64,000 nt of DNA from Petrolisthes cinctipes (lineage: Eukaryota > Arthropoda > Malacostraca > Decapoda > Porcellanidae). Made by a program: the position numbers and the translations under genes. The DNA lies in the NCBI GenBank assembly GCA_033782935.1, contig JAWQEG010004833.1:33501-97500 (forward strand), in the 5' to 3' direction. The notes under the pieces were generated by a model. That model was not told the DNA's origin. It was given only the letters and a program-made list of their open reading frames with translations, and did not search any database. Positions 22,690-34,500 of this stretch are shown in pieces. Within the stretch, counting starts at the first letter, position 1, and every line of letters starts with the position of its first letter.

Positions 22690-23510
22690 AGGGGATAACA
22701 GATGTAAACAAGTAGAGGAGGAAGCTCAAGGTTTGTCCAGACTGCAACAACTCTGATGCTGCATTTTGGTGTGGTCTTTGTGAATTCTGGCATCATATTA
22801 AGTGTGAAGGAGTATCAAGGGAAGTACTGTATATATAAATTTTTAAACAGGAGTGATGCTAGTAAACTACACTGGTATTACAATAAGTGTGATAATGTTG
22901 CTGTCAAGGTCCTGAGTCACATTTACAAAGCTGGAAAAGAGACAAGATGTAGTGGAAACAAAGATGAAAAACCTAGAAAAGGAGACAACTGCCAAGCTTC
23001 TTGTTTTTGAGAATGAGATAGCAGTAGTAAAGGGCAGAATTAGCACAGAAATGGATGAAGTGAAAGAGAAATTGGAAGTACAAAAGGTGTTGGAACTAGG
23101 AAAGTTGGATAAGTTTCAAGAGGTTCAGAAGGATATTAATGATATAAAAGGTAAATTACTTGAAGAAGTTAAGGAGAAAGTTTGCATTGAGGTGAAGAAT
23201 GATTTAGTATAATCCTGCAAAGATGTTGTGAAGGAGGAGACCCAAAATATTTGCAACTCACATAGTGCTACAAAAGTAAGCAAAAGTGTGATTGCAGAGG
23301 AGACAGTGGAACAAGTGAAGGATATGTTACACAGAGAGAATAATATAGTACTGCACAGAATGCCGGAAGAAATGATAAGTGGATTTAACATGGAGGAGAG
23401 AGAAGACAAGATGAGACATGATAAACTAATGTTTAAAGAGATTTGTGGAGAGCTGAACCTAAATTGTTTTGATAGTGAAGATGAGGATCATGAGAAACTT
23501 GTATAAACTA
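22690..23510 (+). pseudogene. LINE-C ORF1-like protein with PHD-like Cys/His motif and coiled coil
   Basis: Near 22730-22810 one frame reads CPDCNNSDAAFWCGLCEFWHHIKC, split here as CPDCNNSDAAFW and CGLCEFWHHIKC, a PHD-finger-like pattern that CR1-type ORF1 proteins often carry. A frameshift follows. From 22952 a charged helical region (METKMKNLEKETTAK onward, stop at 23210-23212) suggests a coiled coil, and 23228-23506 continues it (NNIVLHRMPEE, DKLMFKEICGEL). ORF1 proteins bind element RNA. Confidence 0.6.
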
Positions 23511-24017
23511 AAGAATGTTAAGGAACTTTTATTCAGGAATGTGTCAGTGTATCATGATGTGACGAGAGAGGAACGGGAATAAGAAAAGGAACTAAGGAAA
23601 CAGGCCAAAGAGAAGAGTGAGGAGGAGAAGGATGTGGTAAGAGGGAAGCCATGTAAGCGGTATCTACTGTGTGTAAAGAGAAACCAAGAGGAAAATATCC
23701 AGTAAAGATGAGGCAGAATGGAGAAAAGATTAAGTCTCAAAATAAGATACATGTGATGTTTAGTAATGTTGATACTTTTACATGTGACAACTTGAGGTAA
23801 GAATAGGATATATGAGAGTGAAACCCCATGTGATAATAATACTGGAGGTGAAGCCAAAGAACTATAGATATGAAAAGAGTATTGTAGAGTTTAATATCAA
23901 GGGATACAAATTATTAGGAAAAAATATATCTGAAGAAAGCTGTGGGAGAGGTTTGTTGATGTATGTGAAACATGGGGTGTCCTATAGTATTGAGGAAGGT
24001 GGTGATTTATGTGAATA

Positions 24018-24303
24018 TAGGCAATTCTCATTTTACACTGGCATTATGTATGAGAAATAGTGTGTGTGTAATGAATGTATGTACTGTATACACTTATTGT
24101 ACACTATATTACACACCCAATATACAAGTGTACTGTACAATGAGGGTTTTCTGTACACAGTTTCATTACACACATTACATTACACACCCAATATACAAGT
24201 GTACTGTACAATGAGGGTTTTCTGTACACAGTTTCATTACACACATTACATTACACACCCAATATACAAGTGTACTGTACAATGAGGGTTTTCTGTACAC
24301 AAT
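24018..24303. mobile_element. MITE-I copy, one end, with three 70 bp internal repeats
   Basis: It starts with CAATTCTCATTTTACACTGG, matching the ends of the 26373-26745 copy. Three units of about 70 bp containing GTACTGTACAATGAGGG lie at 24109-24300. The right inverted repeat is missing. Confidence 0.7.
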
Positions 24304-24591
24304 TTCATTCATAAAAGTGAATATAAAAGGTACAGAGGACTTATTGCTCACAGCTGTATACAGGAGTCCAAATAGCACCACTGAGAATAACAACAGGTTA
24401 TTGGATCTACAACAAGAAATAGGTGAACAAAGAACGAAACACAAAATAGATATAGGCGATTTTAATTTGCCTAACATAAACTGGACAACAGGCACAGCAT
24501 CTAGCGGAGACCAATACAGTCAGAGTTTTATAGAAAAAATAAGAGATTGTTTCTTTGTGCAACATAACAAGATGTAGAGGGAGTGAAAAGT

Positions 24592-24790
24592 GGATTTTTT
24601 TTTTTTTTTTTTTTTCTATACCTCAACCTCGGGGCTGTAGGGTGTCAGTAGCCCGTGACTCTTGTGAGGCCCCGAGATTATTGGGTGTCGCACTAGATGA
24701 GACAATGGAGCTTCATGGTGGTGATGTTGGTACCATAGCTTCTCTTCTGTCCCACTAGATGACCCACACCTTATTTATACACGTCACTTG
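24592..24790. mobile_element. Poly(T)-headed insertion in LINE-C, possible SINE
   Basis: About 20 T residues are followed by CTCAACCTCGGGGCTGTAGG and GTGAGGCCCCGAGATTATTG, which interrupt the endonuclease frame. If read on the minus strand the T run would be a poly(A) tail. I see no A or B box. Confidence 0.4.
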
Positions 24791-25572
24791 TGTTTACTGA
24801 CGATGACGTAAGAGTAGAGGGGATTGAAGTAGACAGCCCCCTCGGAAAAAGTGATCATGCCTGCATAACTTTTCATTGTGATATAGAACCACAGATAAGG
24901 AAGACAAAGAAGAAGGTGTATTTATATGAAAGAGGAAATTATTTAGAAATGAAGGAGAAACTAAATATAGACTGGAAAGACCACTTGAATACTGAAGACA
25001 TCGATGACATGTGGAATAGATTTATAACTAAATTGTAGGAAGTTATCAGTGATTGTATACCATGCAGAATGTTTAAGGAAAGGGAATCAAGGAAAACCTT
25101 AAACAGTGAATTTACCCATGAATAGGAAACTGAGGGCAAAGATTAAGAAAAAGCAAAGGAACGATTGAGGAAAATGGCAGAAAGAAATAACAGACAGTGG
25201 GAATAGGGAATATCAGAGAGTGCAATGTTGAGTACAGACATTTAAATAACCAAGTAAGGAAAGAAACTAGGAGAGAAGTTAAAGCAAAGGAACAAACAAT
25301 ACCACAAAATGTAAAAAGCAATCCAAAGATATTCTGGAAGTACGTTAACTCTAAGACGAAGACAGTATCTGGGATCACAGAATTATATATGGGAGGTGAC
25401 AAAAATAACAACACAATGAGTGACAAGGAGAAGGCACAAGAGTTAGCACAGTTTTTTTTCATCAGTATTTATGAACGAACCGCAAGGAGCTGTGCCAGAA
25501 TTGAAAGTGAGACAAGAAAAACCATTGTCAATTATGGAAATATCAAGGGAAGATAATATATAATAATAATTG

Positions 25573-25819
25573 AAGCGTCTATTTGCATAACGGGATAAAC
25601 ACCACCTCTGGTGAAATTGAAATGGTACTGTCTTCCCCCCCTAGTAAACATCTACAATTTATGTGGTGAAGTCCATATCCCCTTTTGGAGTTTCTAATAA
25701 GGCTTAAAATGAAGTATAAATAGAGAGATTATAACCTTTTGTACACAGATGTTAAACTTTAAACCCATTTTTCTCAAAACTTGAATTGTGTCGCTTATCT
25801 CATTATGTAAATAGACGCC
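25573..25819. mobile_element. MITE (about 247 bp) with GAGGCGTCTATTTRCATAA ends
   Basis: GAAGCGTCTATTTGCATAA on the left pairs with the reverse complement of TTATGTAAATAGACGCCTC on the right. It interrupts LINE-C copy 1 between linker and RT. Confidence 0.65.
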
Positions 25820-26036
25820 TCGTATACTGAAAACACTGAAAAAGTTAAAGCGTAATAAATCCCCCGGACCAGACACACTCCACCTAAGAGTTATATTGGA
25901 AGTTGCTGAGGTGCTGGTGGAACCACTGTGGATTATTTTTAACAACTCTTTGGAAAGATATCAAGTTCCCCAGGAGTGGAAAACAGCAAATATTACTGCA
26001 ATATTTAAAAAGGGGAGATATAAGAGTGACCCCAGT

Positions 26037-26189
26037 AACTACAGACCACAACCACACTCACCAACAACACAACATACACACTCTGAGGGCACTGTGGGAA
26101 AGCCCGGTTCAGGCCATGACCTTCCTCAGGAGCTCAGGGGGGCTGCTCGGCCAGACACCTTGAGGAACTTCAACAACAACTACAGACCA
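26037..26189 (+). mobile_element. LINE-A 5'-truncated insertion with 12 bp target duplication
   Basis: AACTACAGACCA at 26037-26048 and 26178-26189 flanks 129 bases (26049-26177) of LINE-A 3' end with its CAACAACAAC tail. The host is the RT of LINE-C copy 1. This shows target-primed insertion by LINE-A. Confidence 0.92.
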
Positions 26190-26372
26190 GTATCATAAAG
26201 CACATGTCAGGTAACAACTTGTTCAGCAAAAAACAGTATGGTTTCTTACCAGGGAGGTCAACAGTATTGCAGCTGATATAAGTATTGATAAGTGGACTGA
26301 GTCTATAGATAGAGGATGGGTAGTGGATGTGGCTTATTGTGATCTAAGGAAAGCATTTGATACAGTCCCCCA

Positions 26373-26745
26373 CAGTTAATTCTCATTTTACACTTGTATA
26401 TTGGGTGTGTAATGAAACTGTGTACAAAAAACCCTCATTGTACAGTACACTTGTATATTGGATGTGTAATGTAGTGTGTGTAATGAAACTGTGTACAGAA
26501 AACCCTCATTGTACAGTACACTGGTATTATGGGTGTGTAATGAAACTGTGTACAGAAAACCCTCATTGTACAGTACACTGGTATTATGGGTGTGTAATGA
26601 AACTGTGTACAGAAAACCCTCATTGTACAGTACACTGGTATTATGGGTGTTTAATTAATATAGTGTACAATAAGTGTTTACAGTACATACATTCATTACA
26701 CACACTATTTCACATACATCATCCCAGTGTAAAATGAGAATTAAC
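26373..26745. mobile_element. MITE-I copy with both ends
   Basis: Ends are CAGTTAATTCTCATTTTACA and its reverse complement. Inside are four units of about 57-60 bp containing ACCCTCATTGTACAGTACAC, opposite in orientation to the 24018 copy. It sits exactly between two different LINE-C copies. Tail units can be read as ORFs but are not genes. Confidence 0.8.
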
Positions 26746-27764
26746 TGAACTTGCCAATGAACAGGAAGCTATGGAACAAGATAAAGAGGAAGCAAAGATT
26801 ATGGGAACAAATGAACAAACTTGAAAATTCTGAAAACTATATGGAGAAGAGTCAGTATGCTGAAATCAGTAAAGAATATAGGAGAGTAGAGTTAACAATC
26901 AGGTGAGAAGAGAAACAAGAAAAGCAGTGAAGAACAAGGAACTGGAAGTTGCTACACTTGTAAAAGAAAACCCGAAGGTTTTTTGGAAATATGTTCAGTC
27001 AAAAATTAACACCAAAGGCATGATATCAGAATTGTATACAGACCACAATAAAGCAGTAAAGCAGAGACCACAGTAAGTGACAGAGAAAAAGCAAAGGTTC
27101 TCTCTAGACAATTTGCCAATGTGTTTGTCACTGAATCTGATGGAGACTCTCCAAGGGGAAGAGTGCAGGTAGTACCACCTCTGCAAAGTCTTAACATTAC
27201 CAAGGAGAAAATTCAGAAGGTAATACAGAAAATGAAGAAGGATAAATCACCAGGACCAGATGGGATACACCCAAGGATAGTGAAGGAGATAATGAAGGAG
27301 ATCTTAGAGCCACTGGTTATTCTCTTTGAATGCTCGTTCAGCACACAGCAATTGCCCACTGATTGGAAGATTGCAAATATCACAGCAATATTTAAAAAAG
27401 GTGATAAAAGGGACCCAGGAAATGATAGACCTGTGAGTCTGACAAACATTATATGTAAATGTATGGAGACACTAATTAGAGAGGAGATGATGGCTCACTT
27501 GAGGAAATACAACTTGCTCAGTGATAAACAGTACGGCTTTATACCAGGGAGATCTACTGTATTACAACTTATAAAGGTGTTGGATGAGTGGACGAAGGCT
27601 TTAGATCAAGGGAATTCTGTACATGTAATTTATTGTGATTTTATGAAGGCTTTTGATAGAGTTCCACATAAAAGGTTATTGGAAAAGATCTCCTGCTGTG
27701 GTATAGAAGGCAATTATTTGGACTGGATTAAGGCATTCTTAGGTAATAGAAATCAAAGAGCCCT

Positions 27765-29357
27765 ACATGGAGTAGGGCTCATCAGTCTAGAATAGGTGCT
27801 GTGGAAATGAGTTACTTGAGAGGAACATGTGGACTTACTAGGTGGGATGGAGAAAGTAATGAGTGTGTATATGAGAGGTGTGGTATGAGTGAGAAGGCAA
27901 TTGGCATTGAGTGTGGAGTGGTTGAGAGAGTGAAACGTAATACATTGAGATGGTTTGGACATGTACAGTGGGATCTCGCATCTAGTGAGTAATTGGTGCC
28001 AAAAAAACGGCGCTAGATGTGAATTCGCTAGATGCGAATACATAAACTAATGAGGAAAATTATAATAGGTGAGGTGAAAATTGCCGATCTTCATTTTATT
28101 TACTTTATTTTCGCGTATAACATTTTAATTTCCATTTAAATAAACACAAAGTGATGCACAATATATAACAAAGAAAAAATTATGAGTGGTATTGTAATTT
28201 GAGTGATAAAGTGTGTAAGTGTGACGAATGTCCATTTGGTGGAGGGATGGACGGACTGGCAGCCACCTCATCACTCAAGCAACCTCTCCCTTCCCCTCCC
28301 CTCCTCCCTTGTCCATGTTACCACCACCACCCTCGCCCTCCTCACCACTGTTCACGCTCTCTCGCCTGCCAAATGGGAATTTTTTTTTTTAATTTATTAT
28401 CTATATTTTATATACTTTTGTCTATGATATCGCATAATTTTCATTATGTTGTACACAAAGTGATACACAACATGAATTCAAGAAGAAATAATTAAATACA
28501 GGATTCACTATTTACTCGTGAGTAATGAATGAAGTGACGAACTGCTGGTATCTGAGGCGAAGGGACAGGCTAGTGCAGCGTGCCACAGCCTCCCTCCTCA
28601 CTTGTCTCCCGCTCACCACCACTCTCTCCCGCCTCTCTTGATGCTTGAATTAATTTTGTAATTCTTTCATCTGCATTCTCCTCCTCACGCTTAAGGTCGG
28701 AGCGGGTCAAGAGAGGTCTCGCACGTGCTCGACAAAGACGGAGACTGAGTTTTTAAATTGGGGAAGGACTAGGAGTGGCCGACTGGCCGCGTGGGTGGTG
28801 ACGTGACGTCACACGATAAACAAAATACAGGTAGCCGCCGTGGCGGTAAATCTGCCGCCCTCGAATTTATTATTATTATTTTTTAATTTTCTTACATATT
28901 TATTTCGCCAGATGGGAATTTTGTTCGCTAGAAACGAATATGGGTAGAGGTTGTATGGTGTCGCCAGATACGAATTCGCAAGTTGAGAACTCGCTAGATG
29001 CGAGATCCCACTGTAGAGAGAATGTAAAGTGAGGAGTTTGTAAAGAAGGTCTATGGAAGTGAAGTTGTGGCACCTGGTGTGAGAGGCAGACCTCCGGTTA
29101 GATGGCAGAACAGAGTGGAAGAGTATGTAAAGGAGAGAAACATGAGGGGCAGAGGAGGGCTTGAACAAGTAAGGAGGGAGTGTTGGAACAGAGTGGAAGA
29201 GTATGTAAAGGAGAGAAACGTGAGAAGCAGAGTAGGGCTTGAACAAGTAAGGAGGGAGTGTTGGAACAGAGAGAACTGGAGGCACTTCTGCCGTGGCCAC
29301 CCCCTTGGGGGGAGTTCATGGAGGCAACGAGGCATCAGAGCTATAGATAGATACATA
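27765..29357 (+). mobile_element. LINE-B 3' fragment interrupted by a pogo-like MITE
   Basis: 27765-27963 and 29016-29340 together match the LINE-B C-terminus ([49 protein letters not shown]) and 3' end with a GATA tail. One 70 bp coding piece (WNRVEEYVKERNVR) is duplicated at 29167-29270. It is inserted in LINE-C copy 2. Confidence 0.85.
27966..29013. mobile_element. Non-autonomous pogo/Tigger-type element, 1,048 bp, TA duplication
   Basis: Both ends carry CAGTGGGATCTCGCATCTAG (right end as reverse complement), flanked by TA at 27964-27965 and 29014-29015. Excision with one TA restores LINE-B ACATGTAGAGAG as in the 46380 copy. Subterminal CGCTAGATGCGAAT-like motifs repeat. No transposase ORF is seen. 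Confidence 0.9.
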
Positions 29358-30287
29358 GAATAGTGAATGGAGAGGCTATGGAATGGAGTGATGTGGTCAG
29401 TGGGGTACCTCAGGGCTCAGTCTTGGGACCATTACTATTTGTTGTTTATATCAATGACCTGCCTAGTTGTGTTGTGATGGAAACAAAAGTGATATATATT
29501 TGTATGCTGATGACACTAAAATTTTTAGAACTATGGCAAATGATGATGACCATATAAAACTCCAAGAAGATTTAGAAGATATGAAACATTGGACAGAAAA
29601 ATGGTTATTGAGTTTTTATTCAGATAAGACGAGGTAAATGAGAATTGGTGGATCTGAAGAAAGAGAGAGAGAGAGAGAGTATCATCTTGAAAATGTAATA
29701 GAAAGGTCAAGAGCTGAAAAGGATATTGGAGTAAATATTGACGACATATTGAAATTTTCAGAAAATCTCTCAGAGAAAATAAACAAAGGTAACAAGATTG
29801 TTGGCATTATAAGAAGAACTTTCACCAGCTTAAATGCAGAAATGTTTAAATATCTTTTCATTGCTCTTCTCCGCCCTCATCTGGAATACGCAAATCAGGT
29901 GTGGAATCCCTATCTTTTTAAGGACATTGAGGCAGTTGAAAATGTCCAAAGAAGAGCAACTAAACTCCTGCCCAATATGAAGAACTTGTCATATGAGGAG
30001 AGGCTAAAAACATTTAATCTACCAACACTGTCATATAGAAGATGGAGAGGCGACATGATTGAAACATTTAAATTTATCAATGGACTGTATGACAAGGAAT
30101 GCAGCGAGAAAGTTTTTCAGGAACGGGAAGAGAGTATTACACGAGGAAATTCTAGAAAATTATTTAAACCAAGATCTCGAATGAACTTGAGGAAATACTC
30201 TTTTCTCTGCAGAGTAATAGATATGTGGAACTCTCTGCCAGAGTGGATCATAAACCAGAAATCAGTGGTTTCATTTGAAAAACAATT

Positions 30288-30616
30288 GGTAAATATTGAA
30301 AGAATTACCGTTATTGTGTACGGTTTTTCTCCCTTCATTACCCACTTATTTAGACCATTCTAAGACTATTTTCTTCTATGGCATTTCCTCCACAAATGCC
30401 CTATTTCCAAGATAGGGCATATTCAAATGGGGCATTTTGAAATTAGCCTGACCTTACCTGACCTAACCTAGACCACAGCAAACTACCGGGACCTAACCTG
30501 GGCAAACTACCGGGAAATAACCGTGGTAAAGTACAGGAAATGACCGGGGCTAAATACGGGGATCTAGCCGGATCTGGCAACACTGCTACAAAACGGTAAT
30601 TCTTCCAATAAATACC
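30288..30616 (-). mobile_element. MITE-H, complete, 8 bp target duplication AAACAATT
   Basis: AAACAATT occurs at 30280-30287 and 30617-30624. Ends are GGTAAATATTGAAAGAATTA and the reverse complement of AATTCTTCCAATAAATACC. The core is in the reverse orientation (CCTAACC, CTACCGGGACC). It splits the LINE-C copy 2 C-terminus. Confidence 0.93.
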
Positions 30617-30744
30617 AAACAATTAGATAAGTTTTGGGACAATCAAGAACAAAAATACTTCTATAGGGCAAATGAGTAATAGGAATGAAGTGGAGCTGAA
30701 AGTACAGGCTCACCAATAGAGCCTCTTCCAGAAGATCATCTGTA

Positions 30745-31380
30745 AGCATCTGTGTGGTTTGTTGGGAAGCTTACAAACCAATACCACTGTGTTTATTGAC
30801 CGTAAAATAATGAAGCCTTACAAGTGTGGTTGGTTGGGAAGCTTACAAACCAATAATACCACTGAGGAATTGACGGTATTTATTAAAAGAATTACCGTTT
30901 TGTAGCAGTGTTGCCAGATCCGGCTAGGTCCCAGTATTTTGCACCGGTCATTTTCTTTACTTTACCACGGTTATTTCCCGGTAGTTTGCCCAGGTTAGGT
31001 CCCGGTAGTCTGCCCAGGTTAGATCCTGGTAGTCTGATGCGGTCTAGGTTAGGTTACGTCAGGTCAGGTAAGGTCAGGGTAATTTCAAAATGCCCCATTT
31101 GAATATGCCCTATCTTGTAAATGGGGCATTTGCGGAGAAAATGCCATAGAAGAAAATAGTCTTAGAATGGTCTAAATAAGTAGGTAATGAAGGTAGAAAA
31201 ACCGTACGCAATAACGGTAATTCATTCAATATTTACCGAATTGACCCTAAATGGACGTTGTATAGGGTCGTGTGGTTGGTTAGGAAGCTTACAAACCAAT
31301 ACCACTATGGAATCAACCCTAAAATAATGAAGCCTAATACAAGTGTGGTTGGTTGGGAAGCTTACAAACCAACACACCGA
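30745..31380. repeat. Repeated GGTTGGGAAGCTTACAAACC motif
   Basis: GGTTGGGAAGCTTACAAACC (or one-base variants) occurs near 30760, 30830, 31280 and 31350. The MITE-H copy at 30875 is inserted within this repeat. No gene is visible. Confidence 0.8.
30875..31237 (+). mobile_element. MITE-H, complete, 8 bp target duplication GAATTGAC
   Basis: GAATTGAC lies at 30867-30874 and 31238-31245. Ends are GGTATTTATTAAAAGAATTA and the reverse complement of AATTCATTCAATATTTACC; the core has GGTTAGGTTA-like repeats. Confidence 0.93.
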
Positions 31381-31469
31381 GTAGCCATCTTAGTTAGTAT
31401 GACCACGAACTAAAAAATTCACACATTTACTCTTATAACAATAATTAAGGCGTTATGCAAGAAGATCCA

Positions 31470-31562
31470 TAGTGTATACGATGCATGGTACCGGTACGAT
31501 GGCTCTGTTGTGTATCCATAGAGCCGCACACCATCGTACCGGCACATCATCGTATTTACTAT
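31470..31562. repeat. Palindromic element, GGTACCGGTACGATGGCTC family
   Basis: Arms GTACCGGTACGATGGCTC and its complement form a hairpin about 90 bp long. Related palindromes lie at 56529-56656 and 63432-63562. Confidence 0.75.
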
Positions 31563-31593
31563 GACTGATTTTTTTTTGTTTACTTACATTCTT

Positions 31594-34500
31594 ATGATGA
31601 TGATGATGACTGAGTCACCCGCGTTCGGGTGTAGCCTTTGCAACGGCGCTCTCTCACTGTCTTCCTCTGCAGACTCTGCAGAGAGAAAACAAAAAACAGC
31701 ACCAAAGAATACATGTATACACATTATACTTTCATCCTTTATATCCTATACAACCTGCTCGTCCCTATATACTCATTTTCTCTTCAACCATACCCTTTCC
31801 AGAAATTCTTTCACACTTTCTATTATCACTGGACTGTACAGCTCTCGTTCACTAAGACCTAGCAGCACTTTAGCTGCCACTGTCGCTTCCACCATCTCAC
31901 TCCATTTTCTCACTCCTAGTTCACTAATTACCACATTCAGCATGATAGCTCTCTCTCGTTCATACTTATCACATACCATCAACACATGTTCTACTGTCTC
32001 ATCTTCCCTACTCTCACACATCCCACACACCTTACTACCTTCATTACTCCATCTATAAATTCTGTCATTCACCTCCAGTGACTTCGTTCTTGCCTTAAAC
32101 ATCAGCTCACTTCCCCAGCTACCATCATAGAACAATTCACTCCTTGGTATGTCCTTAGAGGAGTACCAATCTAGCGTGCTCTTCTGACTTATGCCTCTCA
32201 TCCATTCATCTCTGCCTATTTCTTGTATTCGTCTCTTAAACTCATTCATCCATTTCTCATCACTCCATCTGCCCCTTTCATCTAGCATTGGGTACTGCAT
32301 TCCACACTTTTCCATTCTCTTATCACACATCCTTCTCCACTTGGTGTACCGTCCTGTCCATTTATACACTCTTCGAACCCATCTGTCTTCATTCATTCCC
32401 TCTAGTCTAACCTTATATCTCAACACTCCTTTGGCTATCCTCTCCTCAAACGTACTCCATCCAGCTTCACCTCTTATTGCTTCCACACCTACATACTTGT
32501 TTGCACCTAATGCTGTTCTTCCTATCCTATTCTGTACTACTTCCAGTCTGTTCAAGTCATTCACTGTCCATGTCATAGTCTCCAGTCCATACATGAGTCC
32601 AAGTACAGCCATACCTTTCCATACACCACACACTACCTCATACTTATTGGCTCTACACCTTGCCACACTTCCTAGTCTTCCTACCCACTGGTTTGCTCTT
32701 GATAACCTATCAGTCTTTGTCCTATCACACCCTTTCTCATCCACAATTATTCCTAAGTATCTATACTCTTGTGTCCTTTCAATCACATTTTCACCCAGTC
32801 TCCACGTTCTACCTATATCCTGGTCATCCCCATTCACTACCAATACTTTGCTCTTATCACTCCCAAACTTGACATTAAAATAATTCCCATACTCAGTAAC
32901 TACATCAAGTATTCTATGCAGTGTCTCACCTGTCTCACTCAGAATCACCACATCATCTGCATACAACAAAATACTCAGTACATACTCCCCTACCTGAATC
33001 CCTAAACCTTTCTTCCTTACTCGTGCAGCTAGTTCCTCTGTATACAGACCAAACAACAATGGTGAAAGTACGCATCCTTGCCTCACACCTCTCTTACTCT
33101 CCACCCACCCTGTCTCTAAATCGCCCATACTGTACACTGCCCTGGTTTCCTTATACATACTCATTATAATATTCATTACCTTGCTACTAACTCCCACTCT
33201 CTCCAACACCTTGCCTAGCTTATACCTGTTAACTCTGTCATACGCCTTCTCAATGTCTAGAAATGCTAAGTAAACTTTCCTGTTATCTTTCACCATTTTT
33301 TCAATAACTTCTCTCACTACGAACATATTATCCTCCCCTCCCCTATCTGTCCTAAAACCATTCTGTTCCTCTCCCATCACTTTGTACCTCTCCACATTCT
33401 CTTTCAACCTTTCATTCAGGATCCCACAAAACACCTTTGATACTGTATCTGTTAGAGCTATAGGCCTATAGTTCCTAAGCTCCCTCTTACTCTTGTGTCC
33501 TCCCTTATGCAACACAGTCACTCTACTCTCATTCCACTTACTTGGCACTTTTTCCTCTACCCAGATTGCTCTGAATAGAGAGTAAAGGCCTTCTAATACT
33601 CCTTCCCCTCCCTCCTTGTAGAACTCATACGGGACCCCATCCCTGCCTGCTGCTTTACCTGCTTTCAGTTTCCCTACATACTTCCTAATCTCAGCTCTAC
33701 TTATTTCATCATTCATATCCTCCTCTATTCTTGTTTCCAATTCAAACCTCACATCACTCCTGTCTTCTGCCTCATTCACACCACCTATTTCCTCCCAGAA
33801 TTCCTTTATAGCATTCACCTTGTCCCTTGTGTCCCTCACTATGTTTCCTCCAACCACTAATTCATCCACTTTGATTCTCTCCTTCTGCTTCTCACCCCTT
33901 AAGAAGTCATACCACTCTTTACCACCTTCCTCTCCCTTGGCACACAAACTCTCTACCACTTTCTTGTCATCCACAACTCTGGCTTTCCTGATCAGTTTTT
34001 TTACCTCCTTCTGTCTACGTTCATACTCCTTCCATGCCTCCTCATATGCTATTCTATCTTCCTCACTATTGCCTACATTTTTCCTTAGTCTTCTACACTT
34101 CTTATTACTCTCCTTCCTCTTCTTCCTCGCATTCTCAATATCTTCATTCCACCAGCTCTTCATCAATCTTCTTTTTTTACTATTCCTCACCCTTCCTATC
34201 CTTCTCTCACCCACCTCTGTCACTTTCCTAATCAGGGAATCATTCAGTTCATCCACTCCTCCATCCATAGTCCATTCCATGCTCCTCAAATCACACTTAT
34301 ACAAGTCCCATCTTGCTTCTCGTATTCTCCATTTCTGCCCTCCTTTTACTACATTCTTAGCTACCTTTCTCACACAGTCATATTCTAATACTATCATGTT
34401 ATGGTCACTCATCAAATCTATCCTCCTCTCCTCATCAACCCACATATACTGTACCCTCCTCCTGGCCATTTCATTCACTAGCACATAATCAATCACAGAT

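Larger units (their letters stand above)
22550..26372 (+). mobile_element. LINE-C copy 1 (CR1-like), degenerate, with several insertions
   Basis: In order: an ORF1-like region (22690-23510), endonuclease (23760-25030), pre-RT linker (25100-25560) and partial RT (25840-26372). Insertions are MITE-I (about 24018-24303), a poly(T)-headed element (about 24592-24790), a 25573-25819 MITE and a LINE-A fragment (26049-26177). Many frame breaks make it dead. Confidence 0.75.
23760..26372 (+). pseudogene. LINE-C endonuclease-RT remnant
   Basis: Endonuclease pieces include VIIILEVKPKNY, SCGRGLLMYVKHG (before MITE-I), VYRSPNST, IGDFNLPNINW and SPLGKSDHACITF. The linker contains IFWKYVNSKTK. RT begins KRNKSPGPDTLHLRVI and IFKKGRYKSDPSNYR, then a LINE-A fragment, then QYGFLPGRST and a decayed AFDTVPH-like end at 26372. 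Confidence 0.75.
27121..30679 (+). pseudogene. LINE-C reverse transcriptase, interrupted
   Basis: 27121-27764 reads KKDKSPGPDGIHPR, IFKKGDKRDPGN, DRPVSLTNIICK, QYGFIPGRSTVLQL and VIYCDFMKAFDRVPHKRLL. After LINE-B, 29363 onward gives SGVPQGSVLGPLLFVVYIND; the expected YADD region near 29500 is frameshifted (the bases read YICMLMTLKF in the open frame, with a YADDTK reading in the next frame). 29638-30287 is the C-terminal region (IALLRPHLEYANQVWNPYL, RGDMIETFKFINGLYD, MWNSLPEWI). The last residues resume after MITE-H with KFWDNQEQ and stop at 30679. Confidence 0.8.
26746..30720 (+). mobile_element. LINE-C copy 2 (CR1-like), split by nested insertions
   Basis: The linker starts at 26750, RT runs to 27764, LINE-B (27765-29357, itself holding a 1,048 bp MITE) intervenes, RT resumes at 29360 and ends at TAA 30677-30679. 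The last codons are interrupted by MITE-H at 30288-30616. Layers in order of age: LINE-C, then LINE-B or MITE-H, then the pogo-like MITE inside LINE-B. Confidence 0.85.

Noticed and set aside
24109..24300. CRISPR-like array of ~70 bp repeats
   Set aside because: The units are contiguous tandem repeats without unique spacers, inside a eukaryotic MITE.
33820..34488. 222-codon plus-strand frame rich in Leu and Ser
   Set aside because: Shadow of the LINE-E ORF on the opposite strand.
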